Positions 1-8,991 of a stretch of 64,000 bases of DNA are shown here, one piece after another (positions within the stretch are counted from its first letter, which is position 1; every line of letters begins with the position of its first letter). The notes below the pieces were generated by a model. The model ran no database searches. It saw only the letters and a list, made by a program, of their open reading frames with translations, and was not told where the DNA came from. Origin of the DNA: Ignavibacteria bacterium (GTDB lineage Bacteria > Bacteroidota > Ignavibacteria > Tepidaquicellales > Tepidaquicellaceae); contig JAFGII010000112.1 of assembly GCA_016929695.1 (NCBI GenBank), forward strand, positions 17,332 through 81,331, read 5' to 3'. Both the position numbers and the translations under genes were made by a program.

Positions 1-420
1 AATCCTGATGCTTTCATTCCGCCGATGAATGAAATATATCATTACCCGTTTCTTTGTGTAGGATGGTTCGGACTGCTCATTACGGCGCTGAATTTGATGC
101 CGGTCGGGCAACTTGACGGCGGACACATATCATATTCCATGTTCGGCGAAAAACATAAATACCCGTCTTATGTCGTAATATCATTATTAATTTTTTTCGG
201 GCTCCTTGGTGTTCTGCAGTTTTACTACCCGAAACTTGAAATCGGCTCTCTCAACTGGTTTGTCTGGGCATTGCTGATTATCTTCGTAATAAAAATCAAA
301 CATCCACCGATAATTCACAGTTTCGATGAACCGCTGGGAAAATTCAGAACATTTCTCGGCTGGTTTTCATTTTTTATTTTTATTGTTTCTTTTTGTCCGA
401 TACCGATAAGTGAATTATAG
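1..420 (+). CDS. Site-2 protease family (M50) protein, C-terminal part
   Basis: This is the C-terminal end of an integral membrane zinc metalloprotease of the M50/site-2 protease type; the frame is open from base 1, so the gene begins upstream of the window. The sequence NLMPVGQLDGGH (about bases 91-126) matches the second M50 active-site motif, where Asp supplies a metal ligand. At least two hydrophobic segments follow. The catalytic HExxH would lie in the missing part. Family members cleave substrates within or near the membrane; the target here is unknown. The stop is just before the MFS gene, so the two are probably co-transcribed. Confidence 0.85.
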   Translation, partial: NPDAFIPPMNEIYHYPFLCVGWFGLLITALNLMPVGQLDGGHISYSMFGEKHKYPSYVVISLLIFFGLLGVLQFYYPKLEIGSLNWFVWALLIIFVIKIKHPPIIHSFDEPLGKFRTFLGWFSFFIFIVSFCPIPISEL

Positions 421-427
421 TCCGGGT

Positions 428-1657
428 ATGAAAAACAAATCTGCTTTATTAATTATATTTTTAACGATATTTATTGACCTGCTGGGATTCGGAATAATTA
501 TTCCGATTCTGCCTGATTTTCTAAAAAATCAGTTTTTCATATCGGAATCCGCAATCGGTCTTACAATTGGTATTTTTTCTCTGATGCAGTTCATTTTCAC
601 TCCGATATGGGGCTCGCTTTCGGATGTTTACGGCAGAAAGCCGATTCTGGCAATCAGTCTCGCGGGAAATATAATTTCTTACGCAGTTATGGCACTAGTT
701 TTTACAGGAGTAATAAATTCATTCACTGTGCTTGTTATGTCACGGGCTTTCGCCGGTGTTTTCTCCGGTAATTTATCCGCTGCACAGTCTGTCATATCCG
801 ATGTAACAACCCCCGAGAACAGGTCAAAAGGTATGGGGCTTATGGGCGCTGCATTTTCACTCGGCTTTGTATTCGGTCCGTCTATGGGAGGTTTTCTTTC
901 TTATAATTTCGGCTACGGGGTACCGATAATCGTTTCCAGCGTGTTTTCACTGATTGCCTTTCTCCTCTGTGTTACTATTTTAAAAGAAACACTTCCTGAT
1001 GATGTCAGAAACTCCAATAAAAAAAATTTTTCCGGTGTAAAACTTGTAAATTTCAAAGCAATTCATGATGTATTAAACAATAAAGTTGTGGGAATATTTG
1101 TTATTATCTTCTTCTTCATTACATTTGCTTATGCAAATATACACGCAACCTTTCTGCTTTTCGCCGAGAGACCTGCAGGATTAAATCTTAATCAGCAGGA
1201 AGTGGGGTTTCTTATGTCTTTCCTCGGCGTTGTTTCCGCAATTGTGCAGTTGACACTGATTAAATATTTTAAGAATTTACTAGGTGAAGAACTGTCTCTC
1301 ATAATCGGAAATATTATCTCGGGTATCGGACTGTTTTTTATACCATTTTCTGTTTCCGTTCCGATGCTTCTCGTCGTTCTTGCAATTCTCTCATTCGGAA
1401 ACGGTATTAATATTCCCATGACGCTTGGTTTGATTTCGAAAAATACGGGCAGGGAGGGACAAGGGTCTGTGCTCGGAATTAATCAGTCACTGGGTTCCCT
1501 CGCAAGATTTTTCGGTCCTGTTTGGGGCGGATTCGTATTTGAAAAAATCAGTTATCATGCACCTTTCATAACCGGTGCGGTCTTTATGTTTTTAATAACT
1601 GCATTCACCTTGAAAATTCTTAAGAAAAATAATATAAGTAAATCACAGAAGTCGTGA
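428..1657 (+). CDS. MFS transporter, TetA/multidrug-like
   Basis: A twelve-segment major facilitator permease of about 409 residues. The first helix carries the FIDLLGFGIIIPILPDF pattern common to TetA-like drug/proton antiporters. A loop after helix 2 reads GSLSDVYGRKP, the MFS motif A, and a long basic loop near residues 185-210 separates the two halves. The substrate cannot be read from sequence. A GTG at 410 is in frame, but ATG at 428 leads straight into the usual N-terminal MKNK...IIFLTIF and is preferred; either start overlaps or abuts the preceding stop. No clear Shine-Dalgarno sequence is visible. Confidence 0.88.
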   Translation: MKNKSALLIIFLTIFIDLLGFGIIIPILPDFLKNQFFISESAIGLTIGIFSLMQFIFTPIWGSLSDVYGRKPILAISLAGNIISYAVMALVFTGVINSFTVLVMSRAFAGVFSGNLSAAQSVISDVTTPENRSKGMGLMGAAFSLGFVFGPSMGGFLSYNFGYGVPIIVSSVFSLIAFLLCVTILKETLPDDVRNSNKKNFSGVKLVNFKAIHDVLNNKVVGIFVIIFFFITFAYANIHATFLLFAERPAGLNLNQQEVGFLMSFLGVVSAIVQLTLIKYFKNLLGEELSLIIGNIISGIGLFFIPFSVSVPMLLVVLAILSFGNGINIPMTLGLISKNTGREGQGSVLGINQSLGSLARFFGPVWGGFVFEKISYHAPFITGAVFMFLITAFTLKILKKNNISKSQKS

Positions 1658-1679
1658 GCACATCACAGACTGCAAAAAA

Positions 1680-2417
1680 TTATCCCCTTAACCCGATTAG
1701 ACCAAGCATGCGTCCCGCTCTGTTTCCATCCCTCCGGTATGAATGAAATAATTTTTTTTCTTTAAAGGTACAGTATTCCGAAACTTCGATATTAATTTCC
1801 TTAACTCCTGCTTTCACCAGTTGATTCTTATTTTCAAGTTTGTTGTCAAAGAAATATTTACCTTCACGGTTTCTGATAACATCCCTGTCGAATAATTCCG
1901 CTACTTCCCTACCAACTTCAAAATTTTCTGCCGATAATCCGGGTCCTATATAGGCAGTAAGTTCCGATGCATCAAAGGCAAAATGCTTACATATTTTTAT
2001 AACGGTTTTATAAGCAATTTGCAGGTGACTGCCCCTCCAGCCGGAATGTATCGCGGCAATTATTCCGCCGGGATGGTATAAAAAAACCGGCAGACAGTCC
2101 GCAATTGTCAGACACAGGTAGAGATTTCTCTTATCAGTGTAGAGTGCATCATTATTTATAATAAATGCCGATTTTTCAGTATAAAAAGAATTACTGCCGT
2201 GTATCTGATTTTGAAAAACAAGTCGCGATTCATCAATTTTCAGATAATTGAAAAATATTTTTCTGTTCATTCTAACATTTTCATTTGAATCACCGACCCT
2301 GTAACTTAAATTTAAATCATAGAACATTTCAGATACTCCTCCTATCCTTGTACTGACAGCACAAAACACATCTTTGTACTTACTAAATATTTCAGGTTTT
2401 ATAACTTCAAGTCTCAT
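1680..2417 (-). CDS. pgeF: PgeF/YfiH-type laccase-domain protein (purine nucleoside phosphorylase family)
   Basis: Member of the Cu-oxidase_4/YfiH/LACC1 family, 245 residues, close to the usual length. The three zinc ligands of the family are visible: His73 in NQIHGSN, Cys108 in ADCLP and His124 in IHSGWRG. The C-terminal SYRRDGNRAGRM signature is also intact. Family members are described both as purine nucleoside phosphorylases/adenosine deaminases and as peptidoglycan-editing factors, so the cellular role is not settled. The start overlaps the end of arfB by 11 bases, indicating an arfB-pgeF transcription unit. Confidence 0.9.
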   Translation of the reverse strand: MRLEVIKPEIFSKYKDVFCAVSTRIGGVSEMFYDLNLSYRVGDSNENVRMNRKIFFNYLKIDESRLVFQNQIHGSNSFYTEKSAFIINNDALYTDKRNLYLCLTIADCLPVFLYHPGGIIAAIHSGWRGSHLQIAYKTVIKICKHFAFDASELTAYIGPGLSAENFEVGREVAELFDRDVIRNREGKYFFDNKLENKNQLVKAGVKEINIEVSEYCTFKEKKLFHSYRRDGNRAGRMLGLIGLRG

Positions 2418-2820
2418 CTGTTTTAAATTTTCTCATCTTCTTTTTTTCCGAAATTATTTTTTTCCACTTCAATCTGTCTTCTTTGGAGATTTTTGTCGGT
2501 TTGGTCTTTAATCTCTTACGCGGAATTTTTACTGATTTTTTTATCAGCATCATTAATTTGTCTATTGCATCTTCTTTATTTAAGTTCTGCGACCTGCTTA
2601 TCTGTGATGTTATCCGGATACATCCTTTTTTATCAGTGATGTTTTTCTCCAGAATGATCCGTTTCTGCTCTTCAGTTAAAAGAAGTGAACTATTAACGTC
2701 GAAAATCAGTTCAATCTTACTTGATACCTTATTAACATTCTGTCCGCCTTTTCCGCTGCTGCGAACCGCTTTAATTTTAATTTCCTTCTCAAGTTTTGCT
2801 TTAAATGTTTCGTCTATCAT
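2407..2820 (-). CDS. arfB: ArfB-type alternative ribosome-rescue peptidyl-tRNA hydrolase
   Basis: A 137-residue, single-domain class I release-factor relative. The catalytic GGQ is at residues 25-27 in SSGKGGQNVNKVSSKIEL, and the domain is followed by a strongly basic C-terminal tail (about residues 98-137) of the kind ArfB inserts in the empty mRNA channel of stalled ribosomes. There is no codon-recognition domain, which separates it from RF1/RF2. It would release nascent chains from non-stop ribosomes in the cytoplasm. It is the first gene of the arfB-pgeF pair. Confidence 0.9.
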   Translation of the reverse strand: MIDETFKAKLEKEIKIKAVRSSGKGGQNVNKVSSKIELIFDVNSSLLLTEEQKRIILEKNITDKKGCIRITSQISRSQNLNKEDAIDKLMMLIKKSVKIPRKRLKTKPTKISKEDRLKWKKIISEKKKMRKFKTDET

Positions 2821-2901
2821 ATAGTAAAATAATAGGATAATGAAATCACTTTTTTTAAAATTTAAGTTTTCTTATTATAGTAGAATTAATTTAAAAATGT
2901 A

Positions 2902-3909
2902 ATGATGAAAAAAATATTAATATTAATTTTATTGTTTATAATTATACCGAAAATTATGTTCGGTCAAGACAAGAAATACATCGCGTACTCATCCGATAAT
3001 ACTTCAAGCGGGTATTTTCAGATTTTCATTATGGATGAAAACGGAAATGATAAGAGACAGTTAACAGACAAGCCCACGCACTGTATTTATCCGAAGTGGT
3101 CAACCGACGGAACAAAAATTACTTTTTATACCGAAGATGATTATTCCGAGTCTTCAGTATATGTAATATCGGATATTTTCACAAGCGGTGAACCCGAAGT
3201 AACATATATTACGGACGGAACCAATCCGATTTTCACTTATGAAGATGACGGCTTGCTTTTCAACTCCGATATGGACGGATTACTTACAGTATATGTAATT
3301 TTATTCGGCGACCCAGAGATATATCTTATGGGTGTTACAGAATATGCAAATCAGCAGACACTTTCCAATGACGGAAGATGGCTCGGCTTTTCGATGCTAA
3401 CGGAAGAAGGTAAAGCCATAATGATGTATGATTTACAGGATACATCAGAAGACGCATTATATTCAGTCAGTAAAAACAAAAACGCAAATATGTTTCCTGA
3501 TATTTCCTACGATGCGGGAAAAATTGTATATTCAAGTTTTGACAAGAATTTAAACGGTTCAATCTACGTATACGAAGAAGGAGTTGAAACAAATCTTACA
3601 AAAGATTTAAAAAGCACCAACCAGCCGAAATTTTCTCCGAATGCCCAATATATCGGATTTGTCAGCATCGAAAATGAAAATGTAAAATTATATTATATGA
3701 AATACGACGGTACGGAAAAGACAGATTTAAAAATTTCCGGTTCGAATATAGGCACTTTTGTATGGCTTGACAACGAGACTATCATATATGATGCAGAGAA
3801 ATCAGGTAAATTTTATATCGGGAAAGTCAATATAAATACACTTGAAAATAAAGTACTCACAAGCAACGGCAACAACTTTAAACCCTCAGTAAAAACAATT
3901 TCCGAATAG
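2902..3909 (+). CDS. Secreted TolB-like beta-propeller (PD40 repeat) protein
   Basis: A 335-residue exported protein. Residues 1-22 form a signal peptide (basic start, long Ile/Leu core, cut near FGQD). The rest consists of PD40/WD40-like blades with repeating patterns such as MDENGNDKRQLTD, YPKWSTDGTKITF and PKFSPNAQYIGF, as in the TolB propeller. The TolB N-terminal domain is absent, so a Tol-Pal role is not implied. Two ATG codons are adjacent at 2902 and 2905. The gene is divergent from arfB and only 2 bases from metF, probably sharing its transcript. Precise function unknown. Confidence 0.78.
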   Translation: MMKKILILILLFIIIPKIMFGQDKKYIAYSSDNTSSGYFQIFIMDENGNDKRQLTDKPTHCIYPKWSTDGTKITFYTEDDYSESSVYVISDIFTSGEPEVTYITDGTNPIFTYEDDGLLFNSDMDGLLTVYVILFGDPEIYLMGVTEYANQQTLSNDGRWLGFSMLTEEGKAIMMYDLQDTSEDALYSVSKNKNANMFPDISYDAGKIVYSSFDKNLNGSIYVYEEGVETNLTKDLKSTNQPKFSPNAQYIGFVSIENENVKLYYMKYDGTEKTDLKISGSNIGTFVWLDNETIIYDAEKSGKFYIGKVNINTLENKVLTSNGNNFKPSVKTISE

Positions 3910-3911
3910 AA

Positions 3912-4862
3912 ATGAAAGTAACAGAACATCTTGATAAAGCGGCTTCACCGATAATTAGTTTTGAAATTATTCCGCCCTTACGCGGCGGTGATATAAACGG
4001 ATTATTTTCCGTGATTGACGAATTAATCAGTTACAATCCACCGTTTATTGATGTTACTTCTCACGCTGCTGAAGTTGATTATGAAGAAACTGCCGAGGGA
4101 ATCAAAAAGAAAATAAAACGGAAAAGACCGGGAACAATCGGAATATGCGCGGCAATAAAAAACAGATATAATATTGATACTGTCCCGCATCTTTTGTGCA
4201 GGGGATTTACAAAAGAAGAAACGGAAGATGCATTAATTGAACTGAATTATCTGGGAATAGAAAACATCCTTGCGGTAAGAGGAGACGATACCAATTATAA
4301 AAAGCCTGTTCCGCTCGGTAAATCAAGCAATAATTTTACCGTTGACCTTGTCAGACAAATTGTTAAAATGAATTCAGGAAAATATCTTGAAGATGATTTA
4401 CTTGATGCTGTTTCCACCGACTTCTGTATTGGGGTAGGCGGATATCCTGAAAAACATTTTGAATCACCGAATCTGAAAGTTGACATACAGTTTCTTAATA
4501 ACAAAATAGAAACCGGTGCGGATTATATTGTGACACAAATGTTTTTTAAAAACGAAAATTATTTCAATTTTGTAAAACTCTGCAGGGAGTCCGGAATCAA
4601 TGTCCCCGTAATTCCCGGCTTGAAGGTACTCACAAAGAAACATCAGCTTACAAGTTTACCAAAGGATTTCTTTATTGATATACCGGATGAACTTGCGGAA
4701 GAAATTATGAAAGCGGATGCCGCATTCACTCAGGAAATCGGAATAAACTGGACGGTTAAACAGGTAGAAGAACTTCTAAATAATAATGTACCTGCCATAC
4801 ATTTTTACATACTTCAGAACGTAAAACCTATGAAGCAAATATTTAAAAAATTATCCATCTAA
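3912..4862 (+). CDS. metF: Methylenetetrahydrofolate reductase
   Basis: FAD-dependent 5,10-methylenetetrahydrofolate reductase, 316 residues, a TIM barrel of typical bacterial length. It makes 5-methyl-THF for methionine synthesis. Recognisable blocks are ISFEIIPP near residue 15 (catalytic Glu region), NILAVRGDD in the middle and GADYIVTQMFF, the family signature in the C-terminal half. It follows the propeller gene after 2 bases. Downstream at 4980-5007 there is a hairpin with a T run that could end the transcript. Confidence 0.93.
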   Translation: MKVTEHLDKAASPIISFEIIPPLRGGDINGLFSVIDELISYNPPFIDVTSHAAEVDYEETAEGIKKKIKRKRPGTIGICAAIKNRYNIDTVPHLLCRGFTKEETEDALIELNYLGIENILAVRGDDTNYKKPVPLGKSSNNFTVDLVRQIVKMNSGKYLEDDLLDAVSTDFCIGVGGYPEKHFESPNLKVDIQFLNNKIETGADYIVTQMFFKNENYFNFVKLCRESGINVPVIPGLKVLTKKHQLTSLPKDFFIDIPDELAEEIMKADAAFTQEIGINWTVKQVEELLNNNVPAIHFYILQNVKPMKQIFKKLSI

Positions 4863-4887
4863 TAAAAAATTATCTTGCATTTATTTT

Positions 4888-4931
4888 AAATTCGAATTAT
4901 ATTATGATATGCTAAGTAGCAGTTCGAATTT
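4888..4931. repeat. 9-bp inverted repeat in the metF/Nif3-like spacer
   Basis: AAATTCGAA at 4888-4896 is matched by TTCGAATTT at 4923-4931, a perfect 9-bp inverted repeat with a 26-base loop. It sits between metF and the hairpin at 4980. It could be a stem in a leader or 3' UTR, or a protein-binding site; nothing else in the sequence decides between these. Confidence 0.5.
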
Positions 4932-4979
4932 AAATAGAAAAAGCATCAAACACTTATTGACTCAAAGGAATTTTTAAAG

Positions 4980-5007
4980 TGTATCTCAAAAGGATACATT
5001 TTTTTTT
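4980..5007 (+). terminator. Short hairpin plus nine T: intrinsic terminator or attenuator
   Basis: TGTATC (4980-4985) pairs with GATACA (4993-4998) and is followed directly by nine T residues. The 6-bp AT-rich stem is weak but the U tract is strong. It lies 118 bases after metF and only 9 bases before the ATG at 5017, so it may end metF transcription or attenuate the next gene. Confidence 0.6.
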
Positions 5008-5016
5008 GTATAATAT

Positions 5017-5655
5017 ATGATAAGCGCAGCAGATTTCAAACCATTAAGAATCCTTAAAAATTTTCAGATTTCATCAGTTACACCTCTGAAATTTCACTTT
5101 GAAAGCAGGTTGAAAGTAGTCACTTATGTCCCGCTCGAATATGTTGACAAATTAACATTCGAACTCGGAAATGCCGGTGCAGGCAGAATCGGTAAATATG
5201 ATTTGTGCTCATTCAGAACAAAAGGGCTCGGGACATACAGACCTTTATCCGGCTCAAAACCTTTCAAAGGTCAAACCGGAAAAATCACATTTGCTGAAGA
5301 AATCAAACTGGAAATGGAGTGTGAAATTAAATCTGTTAATAAAGTAATCAACGCTCTGCTTGAGCATCATCCTTACGAAGAAGTCGCATACGAAGTCTAC
5401 AAATTCGGCAGAAGAATGAAAGAACCGGCAGTAGTAAAAGTAAAATTTGCAAGAGCAGTAAAATTCAACAAGTTGATTTCGGAAATAAGGAAAGAAACTG
5501 ATATCGGCGAAACCTCATTCAATATGAATATTAAGGAAATAATACTTACGGACAAAATTGAAGCAGATAAAAATCTCGAATTGCTCGCAGAGAAAGCAAA
5601 CTGCAGTCTTATCATTTCAGTTTTTAAAAATAAAATAATATTTAAAAAAATATAA
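5017..5655 (+). CDS. Reduced Nif3/YqfO-like protein keeping mainly the inserted domain
   Basis: A 212-residue protein whose residues of about 30-135 match the domain inserted in the middle of YqfO/Nif3-type hexameric proteins: VTYVPLEYVDKL, GAGRIGKYDLCSFRTKG, TYRPLSGSKPF and HHPYEEVAYEVY. Full-length relatives are roughly 360 residues with metal-binding Nif3 halves on both sides. Here the N-terminal half is absent, and the C-terminal part is short, lysine-rich and shows none of the His/Asp/Glu ligands. It is immediately followed by the zinc-ribbon gene that often neighbours Nif3, so this is probably the native locus in eroded or specialised form. Function unknown. Confidence 0.75.
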   Translation: MISAADFKPLRILKNFQISSVTPLKFHFESRLKVVTYVPLEYVDKLTFELGNAGAGRIGKYDLCSFRTKGLGTYRPLSGSKPFKGQTGKITFAEEIKLEMECEIKSVNKVINALLEHHPYEEVAYEVYKFGRRMKEPAVVKVKFARAVKFNKLISEIRKETDIGETSFNMNIKEIILTDKIEADKNLELLAEKANCSLIISVFKNKIIFKKI

Positions 5656-5656
5656 A

Positions 5657-6496
5657 ATGGATAATTCAATTAAAGAACAAAACATTGCGGATGAGACGAA
5701 TGAAAAATCGGAACTGGAAAACGGGGGGTCGAGAATAATAGAGTATTATGATGACAATATAACCTCTGACAGTGATTTATCATCAGTACTGAGACTTCTG
5801 TACGAACTAAAGAAAATAGACAAGGAACTCGCAGAAATAGAAGAAGAAAAAGGTGATTTGCCTGAAAGAATAGAAGAACTGGACGAAAAAATTGAAGAAC
5901 TGGAAGAAAGAATTTCAGAAGACAAATCCAATCTGGACATAATGAGAGCCGAAGAGAAGAAAATCATAAAAGACAACAAAACTATTGAAGACAAAGCGAA
6001 TAAACTCGATGAGCAAAAATATAATGTACGAAACAACAGGGAATATGATGAAATATCAAAAATGATAGACGAATGTTTTGAAATACTCGACAGAAATGAA
6101 TCAAGATTAAAAGAAATTGAGACATTAACTGATGACCTTGAGAACGATATTGAAACAAATGAAGATAAATTAAATGAATATGAAGAAAAGCGGGATGAAA
6201 GTCAGGAACAACTTGACGAACTGAATGAACAGTTCAAGGAAGAAGAAAGCGGATTAAACAGCGAGCGAAAGAAATTAATTTCAAAACTGGATTACGAAAC
6301 AAAAACATTATATGAAAGAATAAACAGTTCATATAAAGGAGAAGCACTGGGAATAGTCCGCAAAGGTAACTGCAGCGGTTGTTACAATTCGGTTCCGCCG
6401 CAAAGAGCAATCGAAATAAGGATGTCACAGAAGATGTACACCTGTCAGTCCTGCGGCAGAATACTCATAGACGAATCATTGATAAAAGATTTATAA
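5657..6496 (+). CDS. C4-type zinc-ribbon protein with long coiled coil (DUF164 family)
   Basis: A 279-residue protein. Residues of about 45-215 are very rich in Glu, Lys and Leu and form a helical-hairpin coiled coil. The C-terminus is a zinc ribbon with cysteines at about 239, 242, 263 and 266 (NCSGC and TCQSCG). This is the arrangement of the C4-type zinc-ribbon family, widely conserved, often next to Nif3 and RNase P RNA, exactly as here. A nucleic-acid or ribosome-associated role is suspected for the family but is not shown by the sequence. It starts 1 base after the preceding stop. Confidence 0.88.
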   Translation: MDNSIKEQNIADETNEKSELENGGSRIIEYYDDNITSDSDLSSVLRLLYELKKIDKELAEIEEEKGDLPERIEELDEKIEELEERISEDKSNLDIMRAEEKKIIKDNKTIEDKANKLDEQKYNVRNNREYDEISKMIDECFEILDRNESRLKEIETLTDDLENDIETNEDKLNEYEEKRDESQEQLDELNEQFKEEESGLNSERKKLISKLDYETKTLYERINSSYKGEALGIVRKGNCSGCYNSVPPQRAIEIRMSQKMYTCQSCGRILIDESLIKDL

Positions 6497-6516
6497 ACAA
6501 GTTCTTTAAATTTACT

Positions 6517-6910
6517 TTCAGACCTGTTATAGACGATCGCGCTATCCCCTGAGCGGGGAGGTGAGGAAAGTCCGGACTCCACAGGAGCAGGGACGCCGGG
6601 TGAAAAGCCCGGGGACCGGTTCTGAAACAGAGCCGGTTACGGAAAGTGTCACAGAAAAGCAAACTTTTCCGGTTACGTGCCGGAATAAAGGTGAAACGGC
6701 AGGTTAAGAGCCTACCATTCAGAAAGTAATTTCTGAGATTGAAAAACCCCGTCCGGAGCAAGGCTAAGTAAGAAGAGTTTAAGTGCTGCTCGCTTTTTAC
6801 ACTCTTCGGGTAAGCCGCAAAAAGATTTACGGTAACGTAAATCTAAGATAAATGGTCGTTATCCCTTTTGATGAGGGTCACAGAATCCGGCTTATTTAAC
6901 AGGTCTGAAA
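6517..6910 (+). ncRNA. rnpB: RNase P RNA, bacterial type A
   Basis: The catalytic RNA of RNase P, which matures tRNA 5' ends. The universal core block GAGGAAAGTCCGGACTCCAC is present near 6562, followed by the GACGCCGGGTGAAAAGCCCG region and, near the 3' end, the ATAAATGGTCGTTATC and ACAGAATCCGGCTTAT blocks. The ends pair as helix P1: TTTCAGACCTGTT at 6517-6529 with AACAGGTCTGAAA at 6898-6910. A run of six T follows at 6912-6917, so P1 plus the T run may also serve as the terminator. End positions are inferred from P1. Confidence 0.95.
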
Positions 6911-6972
6911 GTTTTTTAAATGAAGTTTCTTTCTCATTCCCCTGCTCCGTCTTTTGCAACGGTTTATACATC

Positions 6973-7926
6973 TCAACTCAAATCCAGCATTCTTTGTATC
7001 GGCAGCAGTGCATTTATTCTCAGCTCCTCGTCTATATTTATTTCCGGCTTTCCGTCTTTCATACATTTATATAATTTTTCAAGAGTGTTCAGTCTCATAT
7101 AAGGACATTCATTACAGGAACATCCCGTTTCAGGCGGTGCTTCAATAAATATTTTCCCGCTTGCTTTCTTTTTCATCTGATTGATTATACCCGGTTCAGT
7201 AGCTACTATAAATTTATTTGCAGAATTATTTACAACAAATTTTAATAAAGCGCTTGTAGAACCGATGAAATCCGATTTATCAAGAATTGTTTCTTCGCAT
7301 TCGGGATGTGCAATTAATAATGCATCCGGATTTTCAAGTTTTAATTTAATTATTTTTCTCTCACTGAAAGTCTCGTGTACGATACAGGAACCCTGCCACA
7401 ATACCATATCACGCCCGGTCTTTTTAATTAAGTATTTGCCTAAATTTCTGTCCGGGGCAAAAATTATACCGGTATCCGCGGGTAAACTCTTAACAATTTT
7501 TTCGGCATTGGATGATGTGCAGATATAATCAGAAATTGCTTTTACTTCAGCCGTACTGTTTATATACGTTACTACAACATATCCCGGATATTTTTCCTTG
7601 AATTTTTCAAGCAGGTGGGCAGGGCATCCTTCCGCAAGAGAACATCCTGCGTCTAAATCGGGCAGTAATACCTTTTTTGCAGGATTTAAAATCTTTGCCG
7701 TCTCCGCCATAAAATGTACCCCTGCGAATACAATAACTTCCGCATCTGTTTTTGCTGCCTCCTGAGATAACTGCAAACTGTCTCCGATATAATCCGCTAA
7801 ATCTTGAATTTCCGGTTCCTGATAGAAATGCACAAGAATTACCGCGTTCAGTTCCCGGCGCAGACGCTTGATTTCATTTTTAAAAAAATCGTTTGAATAT
7901 TCTTTTTCTTTTTGTCTTGTAAGCAT
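6973..7926 (-). CDS. nadA: Quinolinate synthase
   Basis: The [4Fe-4S] enzyme that condenses iminoaspartate and dihydroxyacetone phosphate to quinolinate in NAD synthesis. Clear blocks are [27 protein letters not shown], the cysteine-bearing [24 protein letters not shown] and, at the C-terminus, [20 protein letters not shown]. Conserved cysteines for the cluster are present. The start is set at the ATG giving [10 protein letters not shown]; an in-frame ATG at 7953 would add nine residues not typical of the family. Neither nadB nor nadC is in the window. Divergent from the nucleotidyltransferase gene at 8091. Confidence 0.95.
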   Translation of the reverse strand: MLTRQKEKEYSNDFFKNEIKRLRRELNAVILVHFYQEPEIQDLADYIGDSLQLSQEAAKTDAEVIVFAGVHFMAETAKILNPAKKVLLPDLDAGCSLAEGCPAHLLEKFKEKYPGYVVVTYINSTAEVKAISDYICTSSNAEKIVKSLPADTGIIFAPDRNLGKYLIKKTGRDMVLWQGSCIVHETFSERKIIKLKLENPDALLIAHPECEETILDKSDFIGSTSALLKFVVNNSANKFIVATEPGIINQMKKKASGKIFIEAPPETGCSCNECPYMRLNTLEKLYKCMKDGKPEINIDEELRINALLPIQRMLDLS

Positions 7927-8090
7927 AATATATAAATTACAACTTATAAACATATTTAAAAATTCAATTCTCTTTCGAAATTTAATACCTAAACTTATAA
8001 CTTTCCTTCAGGATACAATATTTAAGTAATTAACTTAAATCAAAATATTAAATAGATTTTTTTTATTAAGTTCATTTAATATTTTGTAAT

Positions 8091-8756
8091 ATGAAAGGAA
8101 TGATACTCGCAGCAGGTTTTGGTACTCGTCTCGGCAAATTAACCGAAGATATTCCGAAAGCACTTGTTGAATATAAGGGAAAACTGCTGATAGAATATCA
8201 GATTGAGAAACTTATGAAGTGCGGAGTAAACGAAATTGTTATTAATACACATCATCAGTCGGATAAGATGTTCGGACATTTTGAAAAAAATGACTACGGA
8301 ATCAGAATAACTCTGCTTAAGGAAGAAAAAATACTTGGGACGGGAGGCGGGATAATAAATGCCGGGAATATATTAAGACAAAATGAAAATTCAATAATAT
8401 TAAATACAGACATTGAAACCGACTTCAACTTCAGAAAAATAATAGACTTTCACGAAAGAAGAAATAATTTTGTTACAATCCTTATTCAGCGAAGAAAAAC
8501 ATCGAGGTATTTGAGATTTAACAAGTTTATGAATCTGGTTTCAAGAAGCGAAACAGGGGCAGAATCAGATTCAGATTTTGCTTTTAACGGCGTTCATATT
8601 ATATCAGAAAAATTTTTCGGGATTGTCAGGGAAAAAGGTTTTATTGATATAATAGATGTGTATCTAAATTTAATTAAAAGAGGATACATTATATCAGGAT
8701 ATGATGCGGGTAATTCTAAATTTAAAGATATCGGTAAACCTGAAAATTTCTCCTAA
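8091..8756 (+). CDS. Sugar-phosphate nucleotidyltransferase (MurU/RmlA-like fold)
   Basis: A 221-residue, single-domain NTP transferase. The N-terminus MKGMILAAGFGTRLG...IPKALVEYKGKLLIEY is the nucleotide-binding GXGTRLXPLTxxxPK-type signature, and LNTDIETDFNF supplies the metal-binding Asp. The length and lack of a C-terminal hexapeptide domain fit N-acetylmuramate-1-phosphate uridylyltransferase (MurU) or heptose/mannose-1-phosphate enzymes; the sugar cannot be fixed from the sequence. Its stop overlaps the convergent NifU-like gene by 4 bases. Confidence 0.82.
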   Translation: MKGMILAAGFGTRLGKLTEDIPKALVEYKGKLLIEYQIEKLMKCGVNEIVINTHHQSDKMFGHFEKNDYGIRITLLKEEKILGTGGGIINAGNILRQNENSIILNTDIETDFNFRKIIDFHERRNNFVTILIQRRKTSRYLRFNKFMNLVSRSETGAESDSDFAFNGVHIISEKFFGIVREKGFIDIIDVYLNLIKRGYIISGYDAGNSKFKDIGKPENFS

Positions 8757-8989
8757 TTTACCGATTCCACTCTTTTAACATCAGGCAGCTCGAGCATTAT
8801 AATTCTCTCGATTCCTGCCCGGAGTGTCATCATACTCATCGGACATCCTTTACAAGCACCAAGCAATCTCACTTCCACGATATTATCATCAGTTACATTA
8901 ATTACTTCAACGTCACCGCCGTCCTGCTGCAAGTAAGGTCTTACTTTTTCGAGTACTTTTTTTACATCATCTACTGTTACAGATTGCAT
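8753..8989 (-). CDS. NifU C-terminal-domain iron-sulfur scaffold/carrier (Nfu-like)
   Basis: A 78-residue stand-alone Nfu domain. The PYLQQDGGDVEV block and the cluster-ligating CKGCP motif (Cys46, Cys49) are intact. Such proteins bind a [4Fe-4S] cluster at a dimer interface and pass it to target enzymes; the quinolinate synthase in this window is one kind of client. The gene lies 2 bases after the Mrp-family ATPase gene, another cluster carrier, so the two form a small Fe-S maturation unit. Confidence 0.9.
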   Translation of the reverse strand: MQSVTVDDVKKVLEKVRPYLQQDGGDVEVINVTDDNIVEVRLLGACKGCPMSMMTLRAGIERIIMLELPDVKRVESVN

Positions 8990-8991
8990 AA

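Noticed and set aside
5746..6036. Ser-rich minus-strand ORF opposite the zinc-ribbon coiled coil
   Set aside because: Glu-rich GAA/GAG codons read backwards give Ser/Phe-rich frames; a shadow of the coiled coil.
6511..6761. Short ORFs across the RNase P RNA
   Set aside because: The RNA core and P1 pairing explain this sequence; the frames are accidental.
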